A stretch of 64,000 bases of DNA from the NCBI GenBank assembly GCA_027451885.1, contig DAIDHX010000018.1, positions 1-64,000 of the forward strand, given 5' to 3'. Numbering within the stretch: position 1 is the first letter of the stretch; the number at the start of each line of letters is the position of its first letter. The DNA comes from Planctomycetales bacterium (GTDB lineage: Bacteria > Planctomycetota > Planctomycetia > Isosphaerales > Isosphaeraceae). Position numbers and translations under genes: made by a program. Positions 10,830 to 18,219 of the stretch are shown here, one piece after another. The notes under the pieces were generated by a model. The model was given only the letters and a program-made list of their open reading frames with translations, ran no database searches and had not been told where the DNA came from.

Positions 10830-10851
10830 GCCGCATGCAACCCACCAAGAC

Positions 10852-10888
10852 ACCCCGCGGAACGCCCGAACCCGGGCCTCCGCGGGGT
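10852..10888 (+). terminator. Long GC-rich hairpin between the DUF1559 gene and leuC
   Basis: ACCCCGCGGA (10852-10861) pairs perfectly with TCCGCGGGGT (10879-10888). The loop contains an inner GCCCG/CGGGC stem, so the whole could fold as one long hairpin. No strong T-tract follows (tgtccgttccc). It could terminate the DUF1559 transcript or be part of a leuCD leader, since leuC starts 45 bases downstream. Confidence 0.5.
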
Positions 10889-10933
10889 TGTCCGTTCCCG
10901 GAAAGTCTCTCCCCGAGGACCAATAGACGTACC

Positions 10934-12346
10934 ATGGCGACGACGCTCTTTCGCAAGGTCTGGGACCAGCACCTGGTCGTGAAATCAGATCGGGCAAACC
11001 TGCTCTACATCGACCGGCACCTGATTCATGAGGTCACAAGTCCGCAGGCATTTGACGGACTCCGTCTTGCCGGGCGCAAGGTCCGCAGGCCCGACCTCAC
11101 GGTGGCGACCATCGACCACAACGTGCCCACCGACAACCAGCTCGTGATCAGCGACCCGCTCTCGCGCAAGCAAATCGAGACGCTCCGGAGCAACTGCCGC
11201 GAATTTGGCGTTCCGCTTCACGACATCGCCAGCGGCCGGCAAGGGATCGTGCACGTGATCGGGCCGGAGCTCGGGCTCACGCTGCCGGGTACAACGATCG
11301 TTTGCGGCGACAGCCATACCAGCACCCATGGCGCCTTTGGCGCGCTTGCCTTTGGCATCGGCACCAGCGAGGTCGAACATGTGCTGGCCACGCAAACGCT
11401 CTGGCAGGGCGCCCGGCCTGATACGCTGGGGATCGAGGTCACGGGCCGGCTGGCGCCTGGGCTCGAGCCCAAGGACATCATTCTGGCCGTGATCCGCGCG
11501 ATCGGCGTCGGTGGTGCGACAGGGCACGTGATTGAATACTTCGGACCGGCGATTTCCGCGCTCTCCATGGAAGGCCGGCTCACAATCTGCAATATGTCGA
11601 TCGAAGCAGGCGCCCGCGCGGGGATGATCGCGCCTGACGACGTGACCATCGACTATCTGGCGAGTGGTGAACGTCCCTTCGCGCCCAAGGGGCGTGACTT
11701 CGACGCAGCCGCGGCGGATTGGCGATCGCTTCGAACCGACGATCCGAGCACGTATGACAAGCACGTTTCGATCGACGCAAGCGTACTTGCGCCCCAGGTC
11801 ACGTGGGGCACAAACCCCGCGATGACCGTCGATGTGACGGGCGTGGTTCCCGAGCCGGAGGCAACCCCGTTCGCCACCGCGTCCGATGCGCGGAGAGCCC
11901 TTGAATACATGGGACTCAGGCCGGGCACGCCGATCGAGCAAATCGCCGTTGATGTGGTCTTCATCGGTTCTTGCACCAACGGCCGGATCGAGGATCTCCG
12001 CTCCGCGGCCCGGGTCTTCCGGGGCCGGCACACAGCCAGCGGCGTTCGTGCGCTCGTGGTGCCGGGGAGTGAGGCCGTGCGCAAGCAGGCCGAGGCGGAA
12101 GGGCTCGACCGCATCTTCGTTGAGGCGGGCGCGGAGTGGCGACAATCAGGCTGCAGCATGTGCCTGGCCATGAACCCAGATCGGCTCACGCCCGGTCAAC
12201 GCTCGGCCAGTACGAGCAACCGCAATTTTGAAGGACGGCAAGGCCCCGCCGGGCGCACCCACCTGGTCAGCCCCGCGATGGCCGCCGCGGCCGCCGTCAC
12301 AGGCCACTTCACCGACGTGCGCAAGCTGCTGAGCGCAAGCGCTTGA
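10934..12346 (+). CDS. leuC: 3-isopropylmalate dehydratase large subunit
   Basis: 470 residues from ATG 10934, close to the usual length of about 466. With LeuD it interconverts 2- and 3-isopropylmalate, the second step of leucine synthesis, using a [4Fe-4S] cluster as Lewis acid. The three cluster cysteines are C347 (GSCTNGR), C407 and C410 ([11 protein letters not shown]), at the same numbers as in E. coli Leu[21 protein letters not shown] and the N-terminal [16 protein letters not shown] motif are also intact. The alternative upstream GTG/ATG starts would read through the leader hairpin and are rejected. leuD follows after 32 bases, so the two are co-transcribed. Confidence 0.97.
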   Translation: MATTLFRKVWDQHLVVKSDRANLLYIDRHLIHEVTSPQAFDGLRLAGRKVRRPDLTVATIDHNVPTDNQLVISDPLSRKQIETLRSNCREFGVPLHDIASGRQGIVHVIGPELGLTLPGTTIVCGDSHTSTHGAFGALAFGIGTSEVEHVLATQTLWQGARPDTLGIEVTGRLAPGLEPKDIILAVIRAIGVGGATGHVIEYFGPAISALSMEGRLTICNMSIEAGARAGMIAPDDVTIDYLASGERPFAPKGRDFDAAAADWRSLRTDDPSTYDKHVSIDASVLAPQVTWGTNPAMTVDVTGVVPEPEATPFATASDARRALEYMGLRPGTPIEQIAVDVVFIGSCTNGRIEDLRSAARVFRGRHTASGVRALVVPGSEAVRKQAEAEGLDRIFVEAGAEWRQSGCSMCLAMNPDRLTPGQRSASTSNRNFEGRQGPAGRTHLVSPAMAAAAAVTGHFTDVRKLLSASA

Positions 12347-12378
12347 TTTTCCTCCACTCAAGTGATTAGACGAGGCCC

Positions 12379-13059
12379 ATGGAACCCTTTCGCACGCACC
12401 GCGGACAGCTCGCGCTCCTCGACTGGAGCGATGTGAACACCGACCTCATCATCCCCGCCCGTTATCTCAAGCGCATCGAGCGCACCGGCTTCGGCCCCTT
12501 GCTCTTCGCCGACAAGCGCTACGCGCCAGGCGCAGCACCCGAGCCAGACGCCCCCGAGAAGGCCGGGCCACTGGCGGCCGACTTCCCCCTGAACTCGCCC
12601 ACGTTCCGCGACGCAACACTCCTGGTCGTGGGACGCAACTTCGGCTGCGGATCCAGCCGAGAGCACGCCGTCTGGGCCGTTCAACAGGCTGGTTTCAGGG
12701 CGGTGATCGCCCCAGGACCCGGCGAAGGCTTTGCTGATATCTTCGAGTCCAACGCCTATAACAACGGTCTTTTGCCCATCGAGCTCCCCGATGCCGACTG
12801 GCAAACCATCGCCCAGGCGACACGCGAAAACCCAGGCCGTGCATTCGCGACAATCGATCTCGAAACGCTCACCATCACGGTTGAGACCCAGGGCGAATCC
12901 ACCCCCCGCGCGAAGATCGCCTTCGCCATCCCGGAGGCCCAGCGCACACGGCTGCTCAAGGGGCTGGACGCCATCGCCGAGACGCTCGCGCATGAGACTG
13001 AGATCGCCCGTCATGAGCAAACGCGGCCAGCCTGGATGACCCCCACCGCACCACACTGA
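12379..13059 (+). CDS. leuD: 3-isopropylmalate dehydratase small subunit
   Basis: 226 residues, typical for LeuD (about 200). It supplies the swivelling domain that completes the isopropylmalate isomerase active site. Seen in the sequence: the N-terminal DVNTDLIIPARYLK segment, the GRNFGCGSSREHAVWA motif (substrate-binding Ser/Arg) near residue 90, and a short alpha-helical C-terminus. It begins 32 bases after leuC on the same strand and completes a leuCD pair; leuA and leuB are not in the window. The cys promoter lies 77 bases downstream of its stop, with no obvious terminator between. Confidence 0.97.
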   Translation: MEPFRTHRGQLALLDWSDVNTDLIIPARYLKRIERTGFGPLLFADKRYAPGAAPEPDAPEKAGPLAADFPLNSPTFRDATLLVVGRNFGCGSSREHAVWAVQQAGFRAVIAPGPGEGFADIFESNAYNNGLLPIELPDADWQTIAQATRENPGRAFATIDLETLTITVETQGESTPRAKIAFAIPEAQRTRLLKGLDAIAETLAHETEIARHEQTRPAWMTPTAPH

Positions 13060-13135
13060 TTCTCGTACCACGGCCACAACCCAAAAGGGCAGCTTGAGTT
13101 ACACGCCAGACAAATCTCCTGGAAGCTCGCTTCCC

Positions 13136-13171
13136 TTGCTTTAGATCACGAATCGACATAAGATTTGTCGA
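13136..13171 (+). promoter_or_regulatory. cysH promoter with an inverted-repeat operator across the -10 box
   Basis: TTGCTT (13136-13141), a 17-base spacer and TAAGAT (13159-13164) form a good sigma-70-type promoter. The -10 box lies within the 7-base centre of a perfect dyad, TCGACA (13153-13158) and TGTCGA (13166-13171). A dimeric regulator bound here would block RNA polymerase. The Rrf2-family gene two positions downstream is the obvious candidate (inference). I do not find the dyad ahead of the Rrf2 gene or the sat gene. Confidence 0.55.
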
Positions 13172-13201
13172 ATTCAATCTCGGCGAGGCGAGGAGATTCA
13201 G

Positions 13202-13921
13202 ATGGTGGCAACTGAGACGGTGCTCGACGAGGAACTGGTCGAGGCGAATGAGCGGCTTGCCCAGGCTGGGCCCCAGGAAATCCTGCGCTGGGCTGTCGAG
13301 CGATTTCATCCTCGTTTGACCATGGCCACCGCCTTTGGGGCCGAAGGATGCGTGATTCTGCACATGCTGGCCGAGATCGAGCCGCGTGTGCGGGTGTTCA
13401 ATCTGGATACGGGTTACCAGTTCGCGGAAACGCTCGTGCTGCGCCAGCGGATCGCGGATCGATACGGCATCGAAGTCGAGCTGGTGGGATCAGATACGGC
13501 GGTTGCCGATTACGAGAAGCAACATGCGGGTCCGGTTTATCTGTCAAATCCCGATCAATGTTGTTATGATCGAAAGATCGTTCCCTTGCGTCGCGCGCTT
13601 GTGGGATACGACGCCTGGATCACAGCGATCCGCGCGGACCAATCGCGCGATCGAGCCACGGCGCAGGCGGTATCACGGGATCACAAGTTTGGCCTCGTGA
13701 AGGTGAATCCCCTTCTACGGTGGACGCGCAGAGACGTCTGGGCGTTTATCGTGAGTCGGCAGGTTCCCTACAACCCCTTGCACGATCAGGGTTTTCCGTC
13801 GATCGGGTGCTGGCCGTGCACGCGGCCGGTGCAAGATGGCGACGATGAGCGAGCGGGCCGTTGGGCTGGCCAGGCCAAGACGGAGTGTGGATTACATTCG
13901 CTGGATAGTAGCCAGCTTTGA
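13202..13921 (+). CDS. cysH: Assimilatory adenylyl-sulfate (APS) reductase, [4Fe-4S] type
   Basis: 239 residues, ATG 13202 preceded by GGCGAGGAGATTCAG. It reduces APS (or PAPS) to sulfite using thioredoxin in assimilatory sulfate reduction. The adenylyl-binding region is TMATAFGAEG, with the FNLDTGYQF loop near residue 70. Cys pairs C120-C121 (QCCYDRKIVPL) and C203-C206 (GCWPCTRPV) are the four [4Fe-4S] ligands that mark APS-type rather than PAPS-only enzymes. C229 in KTECGLH is the catalytic thiol of the conserved ECGLH tail. It is the first gene of a cysH-rrf2-sat/cysC unit that begins at the promoter/operator at 13136-13171. The presence of an APS kinase domain downstream leaves open whether APS or PAPS is the natural substrate. 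Confidence 0.95.
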   Translation: MVATETVLDEELVEANERLAQAGPQEILRWAVERFHPRLTMATAFGAEGCVILHMLAEIEPRVRVFNLDTGYQFAETLVLRQRIADRYGIEVELVGSDTAVADYEKQHAGPVYLSNPDQCCYDRKIVPLRRALVGYDAWITAIRADQSRDRATAQAVSRDHKFGLVKVNPLLRWTRRDVWAFIVSRQVPYNPLHDQGFPSIGCWPCTRPVQDGDDERAGRWAGQAKTECGLHSLDSSQL

Positions 13922-13960
13922 GGCGCTCCCGGCAGCATTCGAAATGTGACGAGCGGCTGA

Positions 13961-14380
13961 ATGAAGGTCTCCGCAAAAGCTGAATACGCCTGTCTGGCGA
14001 TGCTTGCTCTGGCGCGGCGTGGTGTCGAGTCACCGCCGGTCCCGATCCGCGAGATCTCTGGGGCTTACGGGATCCCGGAACGGTACCTTGTGCAGATCTT
14101 GCTTCAGCTCAAGGGGGCTGGGCTGGTGGCGAGCACGCGGGGTGCGTCGGGCGGATATCAGCTTGCCCGCGCGGCGATGTCGATTTCTCTCGGGGAGATC
14201 TTGACGGCGATTGACGGTCCGGACGAAAGTCCACGAGAAGGAGCCAGCAGCAAGCGTCCGTCCACACCTGTGCTCGCTTCGGTTTGGGAGAGTGTGCGTC
14301 AAGCCGAGAAAGCGGTTCTCGATCGGACGATGATCGGGGAGCTTGCGGCGCGAACCGCGCCTCATGACTGGACGATTTAA
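13961..14380 (+). CDS. Rrf2 family transcriptional regulator, likely sulfur-assimilation repressor
   Basis: 139 residues. The winged helix-turn-helix of Rrf2 proteins covers about residues 1-75: KAEYACLAMLALA, PIREISGAYGIPERYLVQIL (recognition region) and the wing GLVASTRGASGGYQLARA. The cluster-binding Cys triad of IscR/NsrR is absent; the only Cys is C11, so it should not hold an Fe-S cluster, which resembles CymR, the cysteine-metabolism repressor of Firmicutes. It sits between cysH (39 bases upstream) and sat/cysC (78 bases downstream), so control of sulfate assimilation is strongly suggested by context. It is probably autoregulated from the promoter ahead of cysH. Confidence 0.9.
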   Translation: MKVSAKAEYACLAMLALARRGVESPPVPIREISGAYGIPERYLVQILLQLKGAGLVASTRGASGGYQLARAAMSISLGEILTAIDGPDESPREGASSKRPSTPVLASVWESVRQAEKAVLDRTMIGELAARTAPHDWTI

Positions 14381-14458
14381 ACGCCGAGCGGGGCGGCGCT
14401 GCCGCGTCGTCTCGAACGAGCGAGTTTTGTCATTCCTTTTTGAACGAGGAGAATAGCC

Positions 14459-16201
14459 ATTACCGCCTCGCCTGCAACTTCCGGCCGTACCGCCTTAAAC
14501 CCACCCTACGGTGGATCACTTGTCAACTTGATTGTGGATGAGGCCCGCGCGGCCGAGATGAAGGCGTCCGCCAAGGACTACCCGAGCCTGACTCTTGATG
14601 AACGCGCCCTGTGTGATCTGGAACTCCTGGCCACTGGTGGATTTTCACCGCTTACAACTTTCATGGGCAAGGCCGATTACGAGCGTGTCGTGGCCGAGTC
14701 CCGGCTCGCGAACGGCGTTCTCTGGCCGTTGCCAGTGACGCTGCCTGTCGCCCCGGGCGCGGTGGCGCAGGGCAAACCCGCCGCGCTTCGCGATGTCTAC
14801 GGCAACCTGCTCGCGTTTCTCCACGTCGATGAGATTTACGAGGCCGACAAGGAGAGCGAGGCGAAGCACGCCTACGGCTCGTTGGACGCGGCCCATCCCT
14901 CGGTCGGCTATCTCCGCAAGCTGCCCAGCCATTATGCTTCGGGTCGACTTGAAGTCATTCGCACGCCGCCGCACTTCGACTTCACTCCGCTGCGGCGGAC
15001 CCCGGCCGACCTGCGTGCCCACTTCGCCGAAATGGGCTGGAGCAAGATCGTCGCCTTCCAGACCCGCAACCCCCTGCACCGCGCCCACGAAGAGCTCACC
15101 AAACGCGCAGCGGAGCAGATCAAGGGTGGACTGCTGATCCACCCCGTCGTCGGCGTGACCAAGCCGGGCGATGTCGATCACTACACCCGCGTGCGCTGCT
15201 ACCGGGCCCTTGTGGATCATTACTACAAGCCTGGCTCCGTTGTGCTCAGCCTGCTGCCGCTGGCGATGCGCATGGCCGGCCCGCGCGAGGTGCTGCTGCA
15301 CGCGATCATTCGCCGCAACTTCGGCTGCACCCACTTCATCGTCGGGCGCGACCACGCCGGGCCGGGCAAGGATTCCACCGGCAAGCCGTTCTACGATCCC
15401 TACGCCGCTCAGGAAGCCATGGGTAAGCATGCCGCCGAGCTCGGCATGGAAATGGTCGACTTCAAGCAGATGGTCTACCTGCCCGACAAGGACCAGTACG
15501 CACCCGTGGACGAGGTGCCCGCCGGAACCCGCACCGCGGATATCTCCGGAACGCAGGTCCGCGACGACTATCTTGCCAAGGGCAACCCGCTGCCGGAGTG
15601 GTTCAGCCGGCCGGCGGTCGCCAAGATCCTGGGCGATGCCAATCCTCCCAAATTCCGCCAGGGTTTGACGATCTGGTTCACGGGGCTTTCGGGCTCGGGC
15701 AAGAGCACCATCGCCCACGCGCTTGTGGAACGGCTTGCCGAGTACGGGCGCAACTGCTCGCTGCTCGACGGCGACGAGATCCGCACGCATCTTTCGAAGG
15801 GCCTGGGCTTCAGCAAGGAAGATCGCGATACCAACATCCGCCGCGTGGGATACGTGGCCGGGATGGTGGCACAGCACGGCGGCACGACGCTCTGTTCGGT
15901 GATCAGCCCGTACCGCGCTGTGCGTGACGAGGCCCGTAAGATGTCGAAGGGGAATTTCGTCGAGGTTTACTGCTCGACGCCCATCGAGGTGTGCGAACAG
16001 CGCGACGTGAAGGGCATGTACGCCAAGGCCCGGGCGGCAGTGGCCGAGGGCAAGCCAATGGGATTCACCGGCGTCGACGATCCCTACGAGGCACCCTTGA
16101 ATCCGGAAGTCGCCATCGACACCGGCAAGCTGTCGGTCGCCGAATGTGCGGACGCGATCATCAAGTATCTGCTCGAGAAGGGCTATCTCGTCGCGGACTG
16201 A
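14459..16201 (+). CDS. sat: Bifunctional sulfate adenylyltransferase / adenylylsulfate kinase, apparent ATT start
   Basis: About 580 residues. Residues 1-395 are ATP sulfurylase: the N-terminal NPPYGGSLVN motif, QTRNPLHRAHEEL with the catalytic His pair at about 207 and 210, and VGRDHAGPG. The C-terminal 180 residues are APS kinase, with Walker A GLSGSGKST at 409-417, DGDEIR and the FTGVDDPYEAP lid. The protein makes APS from sulfate and ATP, then PAPS. The earliest ATG/GTG/TTG in frame (TTG 14528) would delete the conserved PPYGGSLVN segment. An in-frame stop lies at 14441, and the only codon at proper distance from GAGGAG (14446-14451) is ATT at 14459, which I take as the start. Third gene of the cys unit; a strong hairpin follows it. 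Confidence 0.93.
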   Translation: MTASPATSGRTALNPPYGGSLVNLIVDEARAAEMKASAKDYPSLTLDERALCDLELLATGGFSPLTTFMGKADYERVVAESRLANGVLWPLPVTLPVAPGAVAQGKPAALRDVYGNLLAFLHVDEIYEADKESEAKHAYGSLDAAHPSVGYLRKLPSHYASGRLEVIRTPPHFDFTPLRRTPADLRAHFAEMGWSKIVAFQTRNPLHRAHEELTKRAAEQIKGGLLIHPVVGVTKPGDVDHYTRVRCYRALVDHYYKPGSVVLSLLPLAMRMAGPREVLLHAIIRRNFGCTHFIVGRDHAGPGKDSTGKPFYDPYAAQEAMGKHAAELGMEMVDFKQMVYLPDKDQYAPVDEVPAGTRTADISGTQVRDDYLAKGNPLPEWFSRPAVAKILGDANPPKFRQGLTIWFTGLSGSGKSTIAHALVERLAEYGRNCSLLDGDEIRTHLSKGLGFSKEDRDTNIRRVGYVAGMVAQHGGTTLCSVISPYRAVRDEARKMSKGNFVEVYCSTPIEVCEQRDVKGMYAKARAAVAEGKPMGFTGVDDPYEAPLNPEVAIDTGKLSVAECADAIIKYLLEKGYLVAD

Positions 16202-16225
16202 AGCGCCATGGCAAAACGGCAGACA

Positions 16226-16257
16226 CGCTTCTCCCTGCCCACAAGCGGGGAGAAGCG
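16226..16257. terminator. Bidirectional hairpin between convergent sat and cytochrome genes
   Basis: CGCTTCTCCC (16226-16235) pairs perfectly with GGGAGAAGCG (16248-16257) over a 12-base loop, followed by attaccgttcttctc. It lies between the sat stop (16201) and the stop of the minus-strand cytochrome gene (16282), so it can end both transcripts. Confidence 0.6.
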
Positions 16258-16281
16258 ATTACCGTTCTTCTCACAAACGCC

Positions 16282-18123
16282 TCACAGGCACTTCAAGTAC
16301 GCGAGCAGGTCGTTCAGCTCCTGCTCGCTGAGTGATCCCAGGCCTGTGACCTTCTCCGGCGAATGGTCGCCGGTGAGGATCTCGCGCAGGGTCTTCGCCC
16401 TGCCGTCATGCAGGTAAGGATCCTTGTCGTAGAGCCCCTTGAGCGAGGGGGGATTGTAGCCGCGGTAGCGGTCCTCGGCGACTTCCAGCCCAACTTCGTG
16501 GATCTTACCGTCGGTGAATTCCTCGCCCCCGTGGCAGGTGTTGCACGCGGCCCTGGGCGAGCGAAAGACCTCGCGCCCGCGCACGGCCGCGGCAGGCAGG
16601 CTGCCGTCCTTGTTGCGATGGGGATTTGGCGGATATTCGAGAGTCCCCAGATACGCCACAAGGGCCCTCACATCCTCGCTGCTGGGCCGTGAGCCCTGCA
16701 TGCTCTTCGTGAACGACTCGACCATGGCGTCGTCGAGGCTCTTCTGCCAGCCGTGCCAGGTCCAGGGCCCTGTTTTGGTGGTTCCACGCAGGGTTGGAAC
16801 CTTCTTGCGGCTGCGCTCGTGGAACGTGCTGCGGTCCTGCCAACCGTCGTTGAGCGTGTCGAAATCGAGCCCGTTCGTGTGGCCGTCGGAATGGCAAGTA
16901 TTGCAGCTATACCACTGGTTGAACGAGCGCTCGGCGGCGTGAAAGAGCATTTCGCCCTTGCGGGCCAGTGTGATCGTCTTCGGACCTCCAAGCGCGATCG
17001 ATCGCACAACCTGAGCGGAGTCGGCGTCCACAACCTGAATCGCGTTTTCGAGATAGTTGGCAACGTAAAGCGTCTTCGAGTCGGGGCCGAAGGCCAGCTC
17101 GGTCGGCCGCCCGCCCAGGTTGACTCGCCTGTATCGGCCGTCGTTGCGGAGGAGCTCGGGAGCGATCAGGTCGCGCGAGCTATTCATGCGCCAGGGAAGC
17201 GGCTTGCCGTCCGTGCGAAAGATCATCACCTCGTGCGTGCCGCCGCAGGAGACAGCGATCAAGCGGCCGTCCTGGCTTATGGCGACGCCGTGCGCGTCGG
17301 ACGCGGCCTTGCCCTGCGTGTCGAGCGTGAGCGTCTCGAACTCGATCGAACCGCTGGTTCCAAACCGCGTCAGCCGCTGGCCGAGCACCCAGCCCAGGTC
17401 GATATTGCTGCGCGTGGTGGGAAAGCGGCGGTTGCGCATGTTGGCAACATAGCCCTGCTTCCCATCCGCGCTGAGCGCAACCTGGCGCAGGTTTTCGCCA
17501 TCGATCGGAATGGTCCGCGCGACCTTCCATCCCGGCACGTCGATGATCGCCACGCTGCGCCCGCGGGCACAGCCAACGATCAAGGTTTTATCATCTGCTG
17601 ATATTGCGATATTTCTGGGCTCACGTTCCACGGTCAATCGCCCCGTGACCGCGCGCCTGGCCAGATCGACGCGGGCGACCTCGTTCGCCACCCCGATCGC
17701 GACATAGGCTGTCTTGCCGTCGCGGCTGAGCACCACGCCACGTGGTTCCGGCCCAACCTCCACTCGCCCGGCGATCGCCAGTTTGTTTCCCTGAATTCCC
17801 AGCACAGCGATCTCCCCGCCGTACCAGTGGGCGACGATCCCCAGCCTGCCGTCTCGGGAGATGGCGACCCCAGCCGGCTTTTCGCCCGTTTTCAGCTCGT
17901 CGAGCACTCGTCCCGCATCCAGGTCCACCAGTGAGACCGAGCCGGAAGTCTGGTTCGCGGAGAGCAGCCGTTTGCCGTCAGCGGAAACCGCAAGCGCGAT
18001 CGGCGAGCGATCCGGTACGTTCCTGTCATCGCCGGCCCTGATCACAACAGGAACAACGACAGCCGCAAGGCTCGCGAGGGCGATGAGCCCGGCCGAGCAA
18101 AGTCGCAGGGGGACAATCCGCAT
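16282..18123 (-). CDS. Secreted YNCE-like beta-propeller fused to a two-haem cytochrome c (MauG/CcpA-like)
   Basis: 613 residues from ATG 18123, chosen because it opens a clean signal peptide (MRIVPLRLCSAGLIALASLA). Residues 30-390 are repeated beta-propeller blades of the LAVSADGKRLLSAN / VVLSRDGKTAYVAI type. Residues 400-613 carry two c-haem sites, C407-NTC-H411 and C527-NTC-H531, in a dihaem peroxidase-like domain that also contains LHDGRAKTLREILTGDHSP, typical of the MauG/CcpA group. The protein should be periplasmic and redox-active; peroxide reduction or substrate oxidation cannot be distinguished. It follows argS on the minus strand after 96 bases and may be read from the same transcript. 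Such propeller-cytochrome fusions are common in Planctomycetota. Confidence 0.88.
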   Translation of the reverse strand: MRIVPLRLCSAGLIALASLAAVVVPVVIRAGDDRNVPDRSPIALAVSADGKRLLSANQTSGSVSLVDLDAGRVLDELKTGEKPAGVAISRDGRLGIVAHWYGGEIAVLGIQGNKLAIAGRVEVGPEPRGVVLSRDGKTAYVAIGVANEVARVDLARRAVTGRLTVEREPRNIAISADDKTLIVGCARGRSVAIIDVPGWKVARTIPIDGENLRQVALSADGKQGYVANMRNRRFPTTRSNIDLGWVLGQRLTRFGTSGSIEFETLTLDTQGKAASDAHGVAISQDGRLIAVSCGGTHEVMIFRTDGKPLPWRMNSSRDLIAPELLRNDGRYRRVNLGGRPTELAFGPDSKTLYVANYLENAIQVVDADSAQVVRSIALGGPKTITLARKGEMLFHAAERSFNQWYSCNTCHSDGHTNGLDFDTLNDGWQDRSTFHERSRKKVPTLRGTTKTGPWTWHGWQKSLDDAMVESFTKSMQGSRPSSEDVRALVAYLGTLEYPPNPHRNKDGSLPAAAVRGREVFRSPRAACNTCHGGEEFTDGKIHEVGLEVAEDRYRGYNPPSLKGLYDKDPYLHDGRAKTLREILTGDHSPEKVTGLGSLSEQELNDLLAYLKCL

Positions 18124-18219
18124 CAGACAGATCCTCGAGCGGTGTCTCGGAGTAGGATGCGCGGGCAGCCACGGTTGGCCCGGCAAAGGGTTGCCACGAA
18201 TCGCGCCGGGCGGTGAGGA

